A stretch of DNA of 64,000 nt from Aureliella helgolandensis (GCF_007752135.1 NZ_CP036298.1:3968001-4032000), one strand, 5' to 3'; shown: positions 43,759 to 54,198, numbered from the stretch's first letter. Notes: generated by a model from the sequence alone, not told the origin. Program-made: numbers and translations.

Positions 43759-44085
43759 CTCTTTCCAGAGACCGGGGGCCTTTGCCGTCGATGTGGGCAA
43801 AGTCTTCGAGCTCCTAACGCTAAGTTTGTTTGCGTACCGAGCACCGTTCCCTTACCCTTTATCCAGCGAGACCGCTTCAAGTATTGGCGAAAGTATGAGA
43901 TAGCCCCCTGGCAAGCCCTTGCATCGTGACGAAGTATGCTGGTCTGTTCGTGACTTTGGCTGGGATGATTTTTTCCTTGCGAATGAATCGCGAAGGCTTC
44001 ATCCATAGAGGTGGTGATGCGTTAAAATTTCTTTCACGGTCCATGCCGCTTCCGTTGAACTCGCCCTAGCAATCCAAGGAACCTG
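43759..44085. other. Intergenic stretch
   Basis: No gene seen. AAGGAACCTG just before 44086 is the ribosome site of the next gene. Confidence 0.4.
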
Positions 44086-45291
44086 ATGATGACTCGCCTT
44101 CATGCAGCAATACTCTCGTCAAATTGGCGACTTGCCCAAGTATTTGGAGTTGTCGCAGTCGGTGTGTTGACGCACTCGGCTTGGGCTCAACTGCCGAAAG
44201 AATCTCGTCTGAAACACATCGAAGATGTCGTTCGAGAGGATCTAAATGCAATCAATCGGATCGCGATCACCGACGATGGAAAGTTTCTGTATGCGGCATC
44301 TTGGGGAGCAGGGACGGTAACCACATTCGCTCGCAACGATGATGGCCGAATAGAACATTTAGGTACAACAAAGTTGCCAGTGATGGATGGAGCTGTCGAC
44401 GTTGTGATTAGCCCCAATCAGCGATTCGTTTCGGTAATCGCTTTTCGCTCCAATTCGCTATTAATATTCAATCGAGATTCGGTAACGGGTAAGCTGAAGG
44501 TCGATGGGCACTCGCGGAGTCAGTTGCAGTTTTCTAATGCCATTGACTTTTCGCCCGATTCGCGGTTTCTGTATGTCTCTAATGCTCAAGATGAGACGCC
44601 ACTGCATGGCTCCATGGTGTGCTATGAAGTGAGCGATACTGCCGCACTTAAGAATGTCCAGAAACTATCTGGTCCAGAGTACTATGGCATGCGCGACATT
44701 CTTGTCAGTAAGAATGGCAAAAAAGCATACGCTGCCTGCGATCAGGCTGGGACGGTACTCGAATTCGATCGGAGTATCGAAACGGGCGAATTGACGTTGG
44801 TAAATACTTTGAAAGATGGCGAGGCTGGCGTCAACAATATTGATGGCGTACTTTCGCTTGCGCTTTCGGCGGATGGTCTTGATTTGTTCTCAGTCGCCGG
44901 TCGGTTCAAAGGGGACAATGCTGTGACTTGGTTCCATAGTGGAGACGACGGCAAGATGCACTTTGTATCGGATATTGCTGAGCTCGGTCGCTTTCAGGGT
45001 GGAAACAGTATTCAGATAGATCCCACTGGAAATACTCTCTATGCAACCGCGACCGTTTCTGGATCAATCGCAGCTATTGCGGTCACTAAGGAGGAACAAA
45101 AACTGGTACACCTAACAACCCTTGTGGACGGGCAAAATGGTTTGCTCACCGGGGCTGCCGGCCTGACGTTTTCACCGGACGGAAAATTTCTCTATGTGGC
45201 CGTCGAGAATGCCGACGGGATAGGTGTTTATGAGTTTATTCCCTCAGATTCATCAGAAGCTGCGGAGCCAAATGCTATTCCTTCGGAGTAG
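44086..45291 (+). CDS. Exported lactonase-type beta-propeller protein
   Basis: Protein of 401 residues with an N-terminal signal (VFGVVAVGVLTHSAWAQ), so exported. At least six repeats of the form FSPDSRFLYVSNAQD / ITDDGKFLYAASWGAG / DPTGNTLYATATVSG / FSPDGKFLYVAVENADG mark the blades of a seven-bladed propeller of the 6-phosphogluconolactonase/YncE-like type. These folds often bind metal or sugar lactones, but many exported relatives have no known enzyme activity. Start ATG 44086 (a second ATG follows immediately). It is likely monocistronic. Confidence 0.82.
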   Translation: MMTRLHAAILSSNWRLAQVFGVVAVGVLTHSAWAQLPKESRLKHIEDVVREDLNAINRIAITDDGKFLYAASWGAGTVTTFARNDDGRIEHLGTTKLPVMDGAVDVVISPNQRFVSVIAFRSNSLLIFNRDSVTGKLKVDGHSRSQLQFSNAIDFSPDSRFLYVSNAQDETPLHGSMVCYEVSDTAALKNVQKLSGPEYYGMRDILVSKNGKKAYAACDQAGTVLEFDRSIETGELTLVNTLKDGEAGVNNIDGVLSLALSADGLDLFSVAGRFKGDNAVTWFHSGDDGKMHFVSDIAELGRFQGGNSIQIDPTGNTLYATATVSGSIAAIAVTKEEQKLVHLTTLVDGQNGLLTGAAGLTFSPDGKFLYVAVENADGIGVYEFIPSDSSEAAEPNAIPSE

Positions 45292-45842
45292 ATAATAAGC
45301 GGTTCATCTGTCAATCCTCTCGGTTGGCATGATGCTTGGTGACGACCGTCACGTAGCAGCATGGTGTGCGACTGCTGGAGCACAAGACGATTGAAATCGC
45401 TTTGTTGCCTGTCTGATCCTTCGCGGGCTGAGAACTGTTCTTGAGAAAAGTGCAGTTAGAACGTAGGCAGACTCAATTCGCAATCCAACGGTTTTCAAGC
45501 CAATTGCCGTTGGACTCGCCGCAAGTGATAACGTCAACGCGGTTCTTCCTGAGGGGGGGACACCATGAGGATGGTTCGCGAGAAGCCATGGCCCCTGCAT
45601 CCGTGTGCGACTTGACTGTCTGGACGTCTTTTTGAGCGTTGCGCCTAGTTCTACTGGGCGTTTTGTTCGCGGTGAATCCGCACGATAGTAATCTTCGGTG
45701 ATAATGCGAAGTTGTCCGCAGTTTGGCATAGCTGCTGAGTGCGATAGTCCCCGCATTTTATGGCAAAATTGCCCTGTGCACTTAACCATGTGCGAGAACG
45801 GAACTCCTTCTAGCTTATCGCATCCGAATTCAGAGTGGCAAA
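45292..45842. other. Intergenic stretch
   Basis: Nothing coding is supported. A G-run (GAGGGGGGGACACC near 45552-45565) stands out but has no matching partner. Confidence 0.4.
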
Positions 45843-46970
45843 ATGAGTCCTTACATCAAACAATGCGCGATCTGCGGTCAAGCTCGCTCTGACGCGCATC
45901 CTAACTCGCGTATTTGCAACTCGCGGCATTGCCAAATCGCTTACGAAGTACATTTGAATTGTGGCCGGGCGTGCTGTGTGAGTTGTGGTCATCTACTCCA
46001 ACGCACGCGGGATTCTCGCACCCCGGCGGTGTGCAATCGCAGCGCATGTCAGCAGCAGCTCGCGAGCATACGCAGTCCGACGGCTGCGTTCTGTTTCGTC
46101 TGTAGAGTCTACCTGGTAAATCACGTTGCATCGGGTACCGTCGAGTTGTGCGGGAACATTGTGTGTAGACGTAGGCATGCTAAAGAGTTGACGGACGCAC
46201 ATGCTTCCGTGAAGTTTGAGCGACGCGAGGCGCGGCGGCAAGTGGTGAACGATATGGTTATTGAGCAAGTCGCCCGAATCGAGCCGGATTTGTTCTCGAC
46301 ATCGTTACCCGAAGTGGTGGTGCTGCCCTACTTAGAACAAAAGCTAAGTTCATTGTCGTCGCAGCGAAGGAATAAGTTTCGAGCGACCGTACTCGTGATG
46401 GCGACGGAGGCAATCGCGATCATCAAGAGGTCGAAACACAATTCAACTCCGGCGCCTGAACCAGACGAAATGGGCGTCAAGAGTAGGGACGCCGTTGACA
46501 CGCCTAACACGGGCGGCAGTTCCGGTGATAAGCAACCGCGATTCTATCGACTGAATGGGCTTGCCTGCGGAACTTGTGGCGGCATGTGTTGTAAGCTGGG
46601 ATGTGATCACGCGTTCTTAAATACGAGCCTTCTTTGTCGTGTGTTGGACGAGCGTCCAGGCCTCTTGGCGGACGCGCTCACTGATGCTTACATGCAGAAA
46701 ATCCCAGAAGAAACCTACGAGAACTCGTGCGTCTATCACGGAATTCATGGCTGTGAGCTGCCACGTGAAATGAGAGCAATCACCTGCAATACCTACCTCT
46801 GTTGCAGTCTTCAGTTGCTTCGTAACTCCGTTGATAAAGGTGAGTCCCATTTTCTATTAGCTGCATCCAATGTGTGTGATGCTGAAGATGCGTCGCCCGA
46901 AGTGTATCGTATCCGAGCCGCGAATGACCAAGAAACCATTCTCCTCAAGTCGTCGCCTTCCGATCGATGA
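45843..46970 (+). CDS. Cysteine-rich protein with C-terminal CxxCxxxCC (YkgJ-like) domain
   Basis: Protein of 375 residues in two parts. Residues 1-115 carry about ten CxxC/CxxxC pairs (CAICGQ, CCVSCGHLL, CFVCRVYL, CGNIVCRRR), suggesting several zinc ribbons. A basic helical linker (about 120-200) and a polar low-complexity stretch follow. The C-terminal part has CGTCGGMCCKLGCDHAF, then SCVYHGIHGCELPREMRAITC and CNTYLC, the pattern of the YkgJ-type zinc/iron-chelating family. The combination is unfamiliar to me. No membrane segment. ATG 45843 is the only sensible start. Metal binding is very likely; the role is unknown. Confidence 0.7.
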   Translation: MSPYIKQCAICGQARSDAHPNSRICNSRHCQIAYEVHLNCGRACCVSCGHLLQRTRDSRTPAVCNRSACQQQLASIRSPTAAFCFVCRVYLVNHVASGTVELCGNIVCRRRHAKELTDAHASVKFERREARRQVVNDMVIEQVARIEPDLFSTSLPEVVVLPYLEQKLSSLSSQRRNKFRATVLVMATEAIAIIKRSKHNSTPAPEPDEMGVKSRDAVDTPNTGGSSGDKQPRFYRLNGLACGTCGGMCCKLGCDHAFLNTSLLCRVLDERPGLLADALTDAYMQKIPEETYENSCVYHGIHGCELPREMRAITCNTYLCCSLQLLRNSVDKGESHFLLAASNVCDAEDASPEVYRIRAANDQETILLKSSPSDR

Positions 46971-47030
46971 GTGGCGGATTGCTGCGTCGTGGGGAAGCGG
47001 GATATTGGAAGGAATTTACGGCCACTCCTA

Positions 47031-47158
47031 TCTGCAAAACGACTCTGCAAAACGACTCTGCAACACGACTCTGCAACACGACTCTGCAACACGACTCTGC
47101 AACACGACTCTGCAACACGACTCTGCAACACGACTCTGCAACACGACTCTGCAACACG
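47031..47158. repeat. 13-bp minisatellite
   Basis: Nine complete head-to-tail units of ACTCTGCAACACG (47042-47158), preceded by an incomplete unit (47031-47041). The first complete unit has AAAACG in place of AACACG; the remaining eight are identical. Such uniformity indicates recent expansion, so copy number probably varies among strains. It begins 60 bp after the stop of the cysteine-rich protein gene. The length of 13 means any reading frame repeats only every 39 bp. Confidence 0.95.
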
Positions 47159-48159
47159 ATGGCCGCGCGAGGGATTTTGGTCCGTTGGCCTGCTCGGCTC
47201 ACAGGCGGTGGTGCTGGCGACTGCGTGCAAAAACGCCATACAGTGAAACTGAGTACCAGTGGGCCCCAGCGGTGCTAAACTGCATCTAGGCGAAGGCCAC
47301 AACGACGAATGCGGTGCTCCACGAATGTGGGATTCGTTTACCTTGCTTGCTCGACTCTAAAATCGCCACATGCCATTATTACGAACGCTAGCCGCTGTCT
47401 CCATCGTTTTCAGGTGTCGCCAGCCCGCTTGGGCCCATGTGAGCTCCCACTGGCAGGAAACCGTTGGTCGCTTGTCATCCACCTTGCTCGCAAACCACCA
47501 TCCGGATATCCAAAGTTCCCTTGGGCCTTGGTTCAGAGGCACCAATGGAGAGCCACTGAAGTAGGACTCCGTTGCTCCATAGTTTCGCAGGATAGAGTGA
47601 AAACGTCGGCTCCCTATAGAGCTCACTGTCAACTATCTGCGACATGCGTGCGCGACCAATGCCCTACTCAACGGTCACTTAAAAACAGAAAAGATGGAAC
47701 TGCTGGACTGCATGGCAATGCGCAACCTGAGCCGTGTCTACGGTTAGCTGGGAAGCACAGGGATTATTGCGACAATGTTGCGAGAGGGGAAGGCAAACGC
47801 TCCGAATCGCTTGTAATGCGACGAATCTTCGAAGCATTGGACCGGGTTCTGAGTCGTAGGTGGGCATGGTATTTGCTGCTATTCGTTAGCAGTTTGTGAG
47901 TCGGCTAACGAGGCAGGGCGGTACTATGGCGAGCGTTGTGTCGGCTGTGCGTTCTTGCAGAATGCAACATTCTAGGACTGAATTGGCATTTTATGGTGGC
48001 GGCAGAGACTGAGAGGGGTTGAGCGACCTCTCCGACGGTCAACCCTGAGTTATTGGGGGCTTTATCGATTGGTTGTGTGAACGGCCATAGGCCGTATAGG
48101 CAACTAATCACGCGAGAGATGGTGTTTTATATTGTGTTTTATAGGGAGGTTAGGCGGTC
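47159..48159. other. Long region without a supported gene
   Basis: About 1 kb in which open frames exist but none has both a ribosome site and protein-like composition. It may contain decayed coding sequence. AGGGAGG near 48142 belongs to the next gene. Confidence 0.4.
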
Positions 48160-48447
48160 GTGGTCACTTATTCGCTATTCCTGCGAGTCAACAATCGAGG
48201 TGATTGGCAGATGAGCAGGAATAAAAATGCTACCGAATTGATTGTGCACCGCAAACTTTTTGGCAATCATCATGTGGTCGAAGCGGATTTACCGAGGGAG
48301 TCGGCGGCGGAGATTGTTGGGCAGTCGCTCGATCGCCTTGCGCATTCGAAGAAGTGGCTGGTTCTAGAAATCCAGAGGATTCAGGCCAACCCGGAAGCGA
48401 TCGAGAGTGTACAGATCGTGTGTTCGCGCGAGATGTACTATTGGTAG
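48160..48447 (+). CDS. Small protein of unknown function
   Basis: Predicted 95-residue protein, GTG start 48160 with AGGGAGG ten bases upstream. Composition is balanced with alternating strands and helices (TYSLFLRVNN, TELIVHRKLFGNHHVVEADLP, EIVGQSLDRLAHSKKWLVLEIQ in part). No domain recognised. It is convergent with PEP carboxylase, whose stop is about 90 bp away. Confidence 0.5.
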   Translation: MVTYSLFLRVNNRGDWQMSRNKNATELIVHRKLFGNHHVVEADLPRESAAEIVGQSLDRLAHSKKWLVLEIQRIQANPEAIESVQIVCSREMYYW

Positions 48448-48540
48448 TTTTCGCTCAAACCGTTCCCGCCACTTCCCATGGGGGTAGACTTCAGGGGGAG
48501 AGTAAACGCGCGACGTTGGGGATTGTCCTCCGGTTTGGAG

Positions 48541-51258
48541 CTAGCCGGTGGTTCTGAGACCGGCTGCGATGCCTTGAATTGAATGGCGTACAAGATCGGT
48601 GAGCTCGTCCGCGTCGTCGGCTTTCTCGGCGGTGCGCAGCCTACTTAGCAGGCTGATCTGCGCTAGATTCAGTGGATCGACACTAGGGTTTCTCGTCAGG
48701 ACAGACGCTCGAAGCCAAGCAATGTCGGCCAGTAGCTCTTGCGTTTTCTTGATCAAAAGGATTGCCCCACGACTTTGATCGAATTCGTCGGAAATCATTT
48801 GCCAGACCTCTTGGCTCTCCGCGTCCCCGACTAGTGCCGCGTACGAACGGGCAATTCTCATGTCGGCCTTTGCTAACGCGAGTTCCGCATTGTCAATTAA
48901 GGCGCGGAACATCGGCCAATCGCGATACATCAGCCTCAACATCGACCAAACGCCGTCGTGGCTGTCGACAAACTTGCGGACGGCGGTGCCCAGGCCGAAC
49001 CATGCGGGGAGGACATGACGTGATTGGGTCCATGCAAATGTCCACGGTATCGCGCGCAAGTCGCTGAGCGACTTGCGCGCGCCTCGTCTGGCGGGGCGCG
49101 AGCCAATTGGTAGACTCTCGATTTCGCTGATGGGGGTTGCGCAATCGAAGTAGTCCAAGAAGCCCGGATGCTCAACCAATTCGCGATACTTGCGGAGTGA
49201 GCCGGCGGACAGTTGGTCCATAGCTGCAGTCCAGGTCGACTCCGGCGTGATGCTGGGGGTAGCGCTCACGAGCAACGTGGCGTGGACAATTTGCTCGATA
49301 TGTCTGTGCGCGATGATCGGGTCATCATAGCGTTCCGAAAGAACCTCGCCTTGTTCGGTGACGCGCAAACGTCCGCCAACGGCTTGCTGTGGCAGAGAGC
49401 GGATCGCTCTGGCTGCTGGTCCGCCGCCTCGCCCGAGTGCGCCCCCACGACCATGGAATACGGTCAACTCGCAGTGATGCTGCGTGGCGACTGCGGCCAG
49501 CCGCTCCTGTGCTTGATGCAATTCCCAGCAGGCGGTCAGGTAGCCTCCATCCTTGGTGCTGTCGGAATAGCCCACCATCACGGTTTGCTGTCGCGGTCCG
49601 TGGCCCGAGAGGTATTTTTGATAGACGGGGGCAGTGAACAATTGGTTGAGGATATCGGCGGCATTGCGAAGATCGTCGATGGTTTCAAACAGGGGCATGA
49701 TCGGTAGGTAGGGAGCCTTGGATGAACCCTCGAACCGTTGTGACCAGGCCGTTCGCCAGAGCCACAGTACCGTCAGTACATCTGCGGCAGAGTGTGTCAT
49801 GCTGATGATGTAGCCGCCGATTGGGGCCTGCCCCCACCTCGCGTATTCCTCCACCAACAGCGTAAAGGTGTCAAAAACTTCCCGTGATGGAGCAGTCAGT
49901 TGGTCGAGGTCGATGCGGCGGGGAGTGGCCTCGCGTTCCAGGAAGTCTTCGATCGCGACTGGCCCAGTAGGTGCATCATCCGTGGCCTGCAAGGCTAGGA
50001 CTTCCTGCAAGCATGTTCGGTGCACTTCCGAATTTTGGCGAATATCGAGTGCAGCGAAGTGGAAGCCGAATGTGTCTACGAGGTCGATCCAGGGCTGCAG
50101 GTATTGTTCTACCACTCTGCGCCCGCGATGCGCAAGGATGCTTTCACGAAGCACGCTGAGCTCGCCACGAAACTCACTCAGTGATTCGTACGCTCCATCC
50201 TCGCGTTCGCACGCTTTCGACGAGGCGATCGTCCGTTCCAAGCGGAACTCAAGCATGCGCGTGAAGCGTCGGTAGGTCTCGGCCTTTGAGACCGAGGTGA
50301 GTCGACGGCTGAGTTCAGGCCAACGCTTCGCGCAGCGTTCGATGCAGTCTCGCAGGGCTTGGTCCGAGTCTACCTGTTGATCGGAGATAACCAGTTGGTT
50401 GTGCAACTTTCGACATTCAGCAACGTGTCCATCCAAGGCGGCACGACGCAAGCGGGAAAACGTTTCCCGCGTGACCTCGCCCGTCACAAAGGGGTGCCCG
50501 TCGCGATCGCCACCAATCCATGTTCCAAACGACAGGAAGCGGGGGATTTCAAAGTGGTGATTCGGATACACTCTTTGCAGAGCCGACCGCATCTCGTGGT
50601 AGGTCTGGGGAACGACGTCCCATAGTGTTGACGCGAAATAGAGTCCACGACTGACTTCGCTCATGACAGGCGGCCGCTCTGGTCGGACGAGATCGCTTTG
50701 CCACAGGACGGTCAAATTGGCTAGAAGTTCCGTTTCAGCGGAATCGGATTCGTTCGTCGCAATTTTCGGCAGCAATTGGCGAATGCGGCGCAGGAGTTGT
50801 CGGGTCGTGCGGCGTTTAGCTTCGGATGGATGCGCCGTAAAAACCGGCTCAATCCTGAGGCGGTCCAGCCAGCGCTGCATCTCCGATGCGGATACCCCTT
50901 GCCGCTGAAGCTCGACGACCGATTCCGCGATGGACTCGCTGCGCGGGATACCGTTGGCACGGGCTGCGTTATCGCGATCTTTCAGTACGTCGATCCGCTG
51001 TCGCTCTTCCGCCACGTTTGCCAGATCAAAGAACAAGCTTAGCCACCGAATAACGGCTCGCATATCGCAGGAGTTGAGTCGTATGAGTTCCTCATTGAGA
51101 CGCGATTCGGCATCTGGTAGGCCGGCACGACGCTCTACAGCCAGCCTACGGATGCGCTGCATGGTATCTGCGAGCGATTCTCCGACTTGTTCACGGACAA
51201 CTAAGTCAAGCAGTTCGACCAGACGGTCGAGCGTTTGGTCATTCTCGATGGATTTCAT
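48541..51258 (-). CDS. ppc: Phosphoenolpyruvate carboxylase
   Basis: Cytosolic anaplerotic enzyme, about 905 residues, which carboxylates PEP to oxaloacetate. The catalytic motifs are VFTAHPSEAKRRT (the His essential for the first half-reaction, about residue 145), GYSDSTKDGGYLTACW (about 560) and FHGRGGALGRGGGP (about 597). The C-terminus ends in GIAAGLRTTG, the typical terminal Gly-rich tail that closes the active site. TAHPSEAKRR departs mildly from the common TAHPTEVRRR. ATG 51258 is my start; GTG 51291 is possible. Length agrees with bacterial PEPC. No neighbour shares its transcript. Confidence 0.95.
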   Translation of the reverse strand: MKSIENDQTLDRLVELLDLVVREQVGESLADTMQRIRRLAVERRAGLPDAESRLNEELIRLNSCDMRAVIRWLSLFFDLANVAEERQRIDVLKDRDNAARANGIPRSESIAESVVELQRQGVSASEMQRWLDRLRIEPVFTAHPSEAKRRTTRQLLRRIRQLLPKIATNESDSAETELLANLTVLWQSDLVRPERPPVMSEVSRGLYFASTLWDVVPQTYHEMRSALQRVYPNHHFEIPRFLSFGTWIGGDRDGHPFVTGEVTRETFSRLRRAALDGHVAECRKLHNQLVISDQQVDSDQALRDCIERCAKRWPELSRRLTSVSKAETYRRFTRMLEFRLERTIASSKACEREDGAYESLSEFRGELSVLRESILAHRGRRVVEQYLQPWIDLVDTFGFHFAALDIRQNSEVHRTCLQEVLALQATDDAPTGPVAIEDFLEREATPRRIDLDQLTAPSREVFDTFTLLVEEYARWGQAPIGGYIISMTHSAADVLTVLWLWRTAWSQRFEGSSKAPYLPIMPLFETIDDLRNAADILNQLFTAPVYQKYLSGHGPRQQTVMVGYSDSTKDGGYLTACWELHQAQERLAAVATQHHCELTVFHGRGGALGRGGGPAARAIRSLPQQAVGGRLRVTEQGEVLSERYDDPIIAHRHIEQIVHATLLVSATPSITPESTWTAAMDQLSAGSLRKYRELVEHPGFLDYFDCATPISEIESLPIGSRPARRGARKSLSDLRAIPWTFAWTQSRHVLPAWFGLGTAVRKFVDSHDGVWSMLRLMYRDWPMFRALIDNAELALAKADMRIARSYAALVGDAESQEVWQMISDEFDQSRGAILLIKKTQELLADIAWLRASVLTRNPSVDPLNLAQISLLSRLRTAEKADDADELTDLVRHSIQGIAAGLRTTG

Positions 51259-51522
51259 TTCGCTATCGCTGTTAGTTAGGGATTCCACCACTCTGCAGTG
51301 CTCTCGTGGTGATCATCTGGGTGGAGTCGCTCGGCGTTGTTCTGAAGTGGCCCCGGTTCAGGTTCTGCCCCGGGGACGGACTATCTCGAATGATTGGGGG
51401 GAGTCGATGACGCGGCAAGGAGCCTCCGCCATTCGTTGAAAGGGAGGGACGCGATCCCATGAGCACTAGTACCTGAAATGCAAATTTAGCCGTTGCACTC
51501 GCGATCAACTGGCCCGCTCCAT

Positions 51523-51867
51523 TCACTCTCCCGTAATCAGCTTCATCAAATCGCCAATCTTGCGATGCGACTCAATCGGATGGCGCAGTGGTTGTCCTTC
51601 CAGGATGCGGTATCGGTTCTTCCGCCCCACACGCTGCCGTTCGATAAAGCCGCCCTCCTCCAAGTCCTGGATAATCCGCTGCACGGCCCGCTCGGTAATG
51701 CCAACAGAGTTGGCGACCTCACGCAGCACCTTTTCTGGGTCGGAATGCAGAACTGCTAGCACGTGTGCGTGATTCGTAAGAAACGTCCAACCGGCAGATG
51801 GCTTACCGACAACACCGCTGGAAGAGTCATTGTGGGGGGGCTGAGGCGTGCTTTGTTGTGTCTTCAT
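51523..51867 (-). CDS. Winged-helix (MarR-like) transcriptional regulator
   Basis: DNA-binding protein of 114 residues. A winged helix covers about residues 28-90: [21 protein letters not shown], then [20 protein letters not shown] and the wing [12 protein letters not shown]. The N-terminal 25 residues are polar and flexible. It is divergent from the exporter operon starting at 52060 with a gap of 192 bp, so it may control that operon. Related small wHTH proteins are common in planctomycetes; no ligand-binding domain is present. Confidence 0.8.
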   Translation of the reverse strand: MKTQQSTPQPPHNDSSSGVVGKPSAGWTFLTNHAHVLAVLHSDPEKVLREVANSVGITERAVQRIIQDLEEGGFIERQRVGRKNRYRILEGQPLRHPIESHRKIGDLMKLITGE

Positions 51868-52059
51868 ACCGGCATTTCCTTGGGAAAGTCCTGATATCGC
51901 GAGTGGTGTCGGAATGGATGTTGTCCAAGTCTACTTCATTTTTGTGCTTATGCGAAGTGTGAAACGCGAATAAAGTGTTGCGAATTAGAATTGACGAAAT
52001 GGGAGTCGTGTAATAGAGTTCGTAGGTATGTTGGTTGAGAATTCTTGGGAAAGGTCGCG

Positions 52060-54198
52060 ATGAGAACACTGAGAGCACAGTTTGCCGGAGCAGCGGCGAT
52101 TCTGGAGCACTTTACCGCTGGCGATCCCATTCATGAACGGAACGCCTCGAAGCGGGTTCTCGCGGAAGTCACCAATGCTTGGCCGGGCGAAGCTCGCCAG
52201 CAGTGGTGGAAGTGGTTTGCCGAGGCGTCGAGCAGTCTGGGGTTGCGGACGAAAACGCTGGATTGCACGATTGAGGAAGCCTTTTCCCTGGCCCGCAACC
52301 ACGCTCAATTGGTCTGTTTTCGTGAGGATGCGGCGACCGCTCCGGATGGGGAATGGCTGGCTGTGATGGCGACGTCTAGGCGGCGTTTCCAAGTTCTGTT
52401 GGCCAAAGACCACGATGTCACGGAGCGGATGTCGGCGCGTGCCTTACGCAAGGCGCTGAAACGCTTCTCCATCGACGGTTCGGTTCGCTGTGTAGTGATG
52501 CAACCGCACGCTGCCGTTTCCTCCACGCACCCTGGCAAGGAGGGGCAACGCTTTTCTCCCGTTGAGCGTCTTCGAGAATTTCTAAAACCAGAAGCATCTG
52601 ACATTTGGATTGTCATTGTATTTGCCTTCGTGGTGTCTCTGCTCATGCTGGCAACGCCCATCGCGGTCGAGGCGCTGGTGAACACGGTTGCGTTCGGTCG
52701 TTTGGTGCAGCCGATCCTCATACTAGCTTTGATGCTGCTGACGTTTCTTGGATTCCAGGGAGCCATTCGGGCGTTACAAACCTACGTGGTTGAGGTGATT
52801 CAGCGGCGGTTGTTTGCACGCGTGGCAGGAGATCTTGCGTTTCGTCTACCGCGGACGGAAGCGGAAGCCATGGATGGTGAGTACATGCCGGAGGTCGTCA
52901 ATCGGTTTTTCGATGTGGTGACCGTTCAGAAGGTGACAGCTCAACTATTGCTAGACGGCCTCGGTTTGATCCTGAGTGCGTTCATCGGGATGGCCGTGCT
53001 GGGATTCTATCACCCATGGTTGCTCGGGTTCGATGTGTTTCTGCTCGCCGCGATTGCCATCATTATCTTCGTGCTTGGGCGTGGTGCGGTGTCGAGTGCG
53101 GTGAAGGAATCCAAGCACAAGTACAAAATGGCCGCTTGGCTGGGAGACATCGCGCGGTGTCCGACGGCGTTCCGCAACGACGGCGGAGCCGAATTCGCAC
53201 TAGAGCGCGCCGACCGTATGGTTCACGAATACTTGATCGCCCGTCGTAAACACTTCCGAATCATCATGCGACAAGTTTTGTTCGCTCTTGGACTGCAGGC
53301 GGTAGCCAGCACGGTTCTGCTGGGGCTCGGGGGTTGGCTCGTTGTTTCCGGCGAGCTGACTTTAGGACAACTGGTTGCAGCTGAGCTTATCGTGACGGTG
53401 ATTGTTGGTGCTTTCGCAAAATTTGGAAAGCATATGGAGAGCTTCTACGATGTATTGGCGTCGGTCGATAAGCTCGGTGTGCTGTTCGATATTCCAATGG
53501 AGCGACAGGACGGAATGCTGGCCATCACTCTTACGGAACCGGCCCAACTCGGATTGGAAAAGGTAAGCTACGCCTGGCCTGGCCAACCGAAAGCTGTGGA
53601 CTGCGTCGACGCCCGAGTTGCCAAGGGGGAAAGCGTGGCAGTGCTAGGGGACGCCGGAAGCGGTAAAACGACCTTGCTGGAGATGATCTACGGCCTTCGC
53701 GATCCCACCTCAGGCCACATCGTAGTCGATGGTTTTGATCCTCGCGATTTGAGGCCTGACGTGTTGCGAACGCGGATTTCGATGGCGCACGGTGCCGAAG
53801 TATTCCACGCCACCGTCGAGGAAAATGTGCACTTGCACCGTGAGGGAGTCACGGCAACCAACGTGCGTGACGTACTCAATGGCATTGGGCTGCTCGATCC
53901 CATTCTGCGGCTGACCGATGGCTGCAAGACGATGCTGACGAGTAACGGATCACCGTTGAGCGAGAGCCAGTGTCGGCTGCTGGGGATCGCGCGGGCTGCC
54001 ATTGGCCGTCCTGGGCTGCTACTGGTAGACGGTTCGTTGGACATGTTGGGGGCCCATGACTTAGAACGCTGCCTGAAATTTCTGCTTGCGGAGGATCGGC
54101 CGTGGACGCTGATCGTGGCGACATCGCGGGAGGAGATTGCCCAGCAGTTTGCTCGGACGATTTCACTGAACCAATTTGAAAGTGTGGGTGCCGTATGA
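52060..54198 (+). CDS. Type I secretion-like ABC transporter with altered Walker B
   Basis: Half-transporter of 712 residues. An N-terminal cytosolic domain (1-170) is similar in position to the C39-like domain of HlyB-type exporters but lacks an obvious catalytic Cys motif. A six-helix ABC membrane domain follows (about 180-450, with IVIVFAFVVSLLMLATPIAV and VTIVGAF-like helices). The ATPase domain has Walker A GDAGSGKTT (about 530), signature LSESQCRLLGIARA (about 628) and Walker B LLLVDG with D657-G658, where the catalytic Glu would be expected. This substitution should slow hydrolysis. Start ATG 52060, ribosome site GGAAAGG. It overlaps the next gene by 4 bp. Together with the next two genes it makes a tripartite exporter; substrate unknown. 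Confidence 0.82.
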   Translation: MRTLRAQFAGAAAILEHFTAGDPIHERNASKRVLAEVTNAWPGEARQQWWKWFAEASSSLGLRTKTLDCTIEEAFSLARNHAQLVCFREDAATAPDGEWLAVMATSRRRFQVLLAKDHDVTERMSARALRKALKRFSIDGSVRCVVMQPHAAVSSTHPGKEGQRFSPVERLREFLKPEASDIWIVIVFAFVVSLLMLATPIAVEALVNTVAFGRLVQPILILALMLLTFLGFQGAIRALQTYVVEVIQRRLFARVAGDLAFRLPRTEAEAMDGEYMPEVVNRFFDVVTVQKVTAQLLLDGLGLILSAFIGMAVLGFYHPWLLGFDVFLLAAIAIIIFVLGRGAVSSAVKESKHKYKMAAWLGDIARCPTAFRNDGGAEFALERADRMVHEYLIARRKHFRIIMRQVLFALGLQAVASTVLLGLGGWLVVSGELTLGQLVAAELIVTVIVGAFAKFGKHMESFYDVLASVDKLGVLFDIPMERQDGMLAITLTEPAQLGLEKVSYAWPGQPKAVDCVDARVAKGESVAVLGDAGSGKTTLLEMIYGLRDPTSGHIVVDGFDPRDLRPDVLRTRISMAHGAEVFHATVEENVHLHREGVTATNVRDVLNGIGLLDPILRLTDGCKTMLTSNGSPLSESQCRLLGIARAAIGRPGLLLVDGSLDMLGAHDLERCLKFLLAEDRPWTLIVATSREEIAQQFARTISLNQFESVGAV

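Noticed and set aside
45349-45789. Minus-strand frame of 146 codons
   Set aside because: No ribosome site, no recognisable pattern, and Ser/Thr/Arg-rich composition typical of non-coding GC-rich DNA.
47031-47158. CRISPR array
   Set aside because: The repeats are head to tail with no spacers and the 13-bp unit is too short; no cas genes are present.
47309-47899. Plus-strand frame of 196 codons with a hydrophobic C-terminus
   Set aside because: No ribosome site and irregular composition; it could be decayed sequence but I cannot support a gene.
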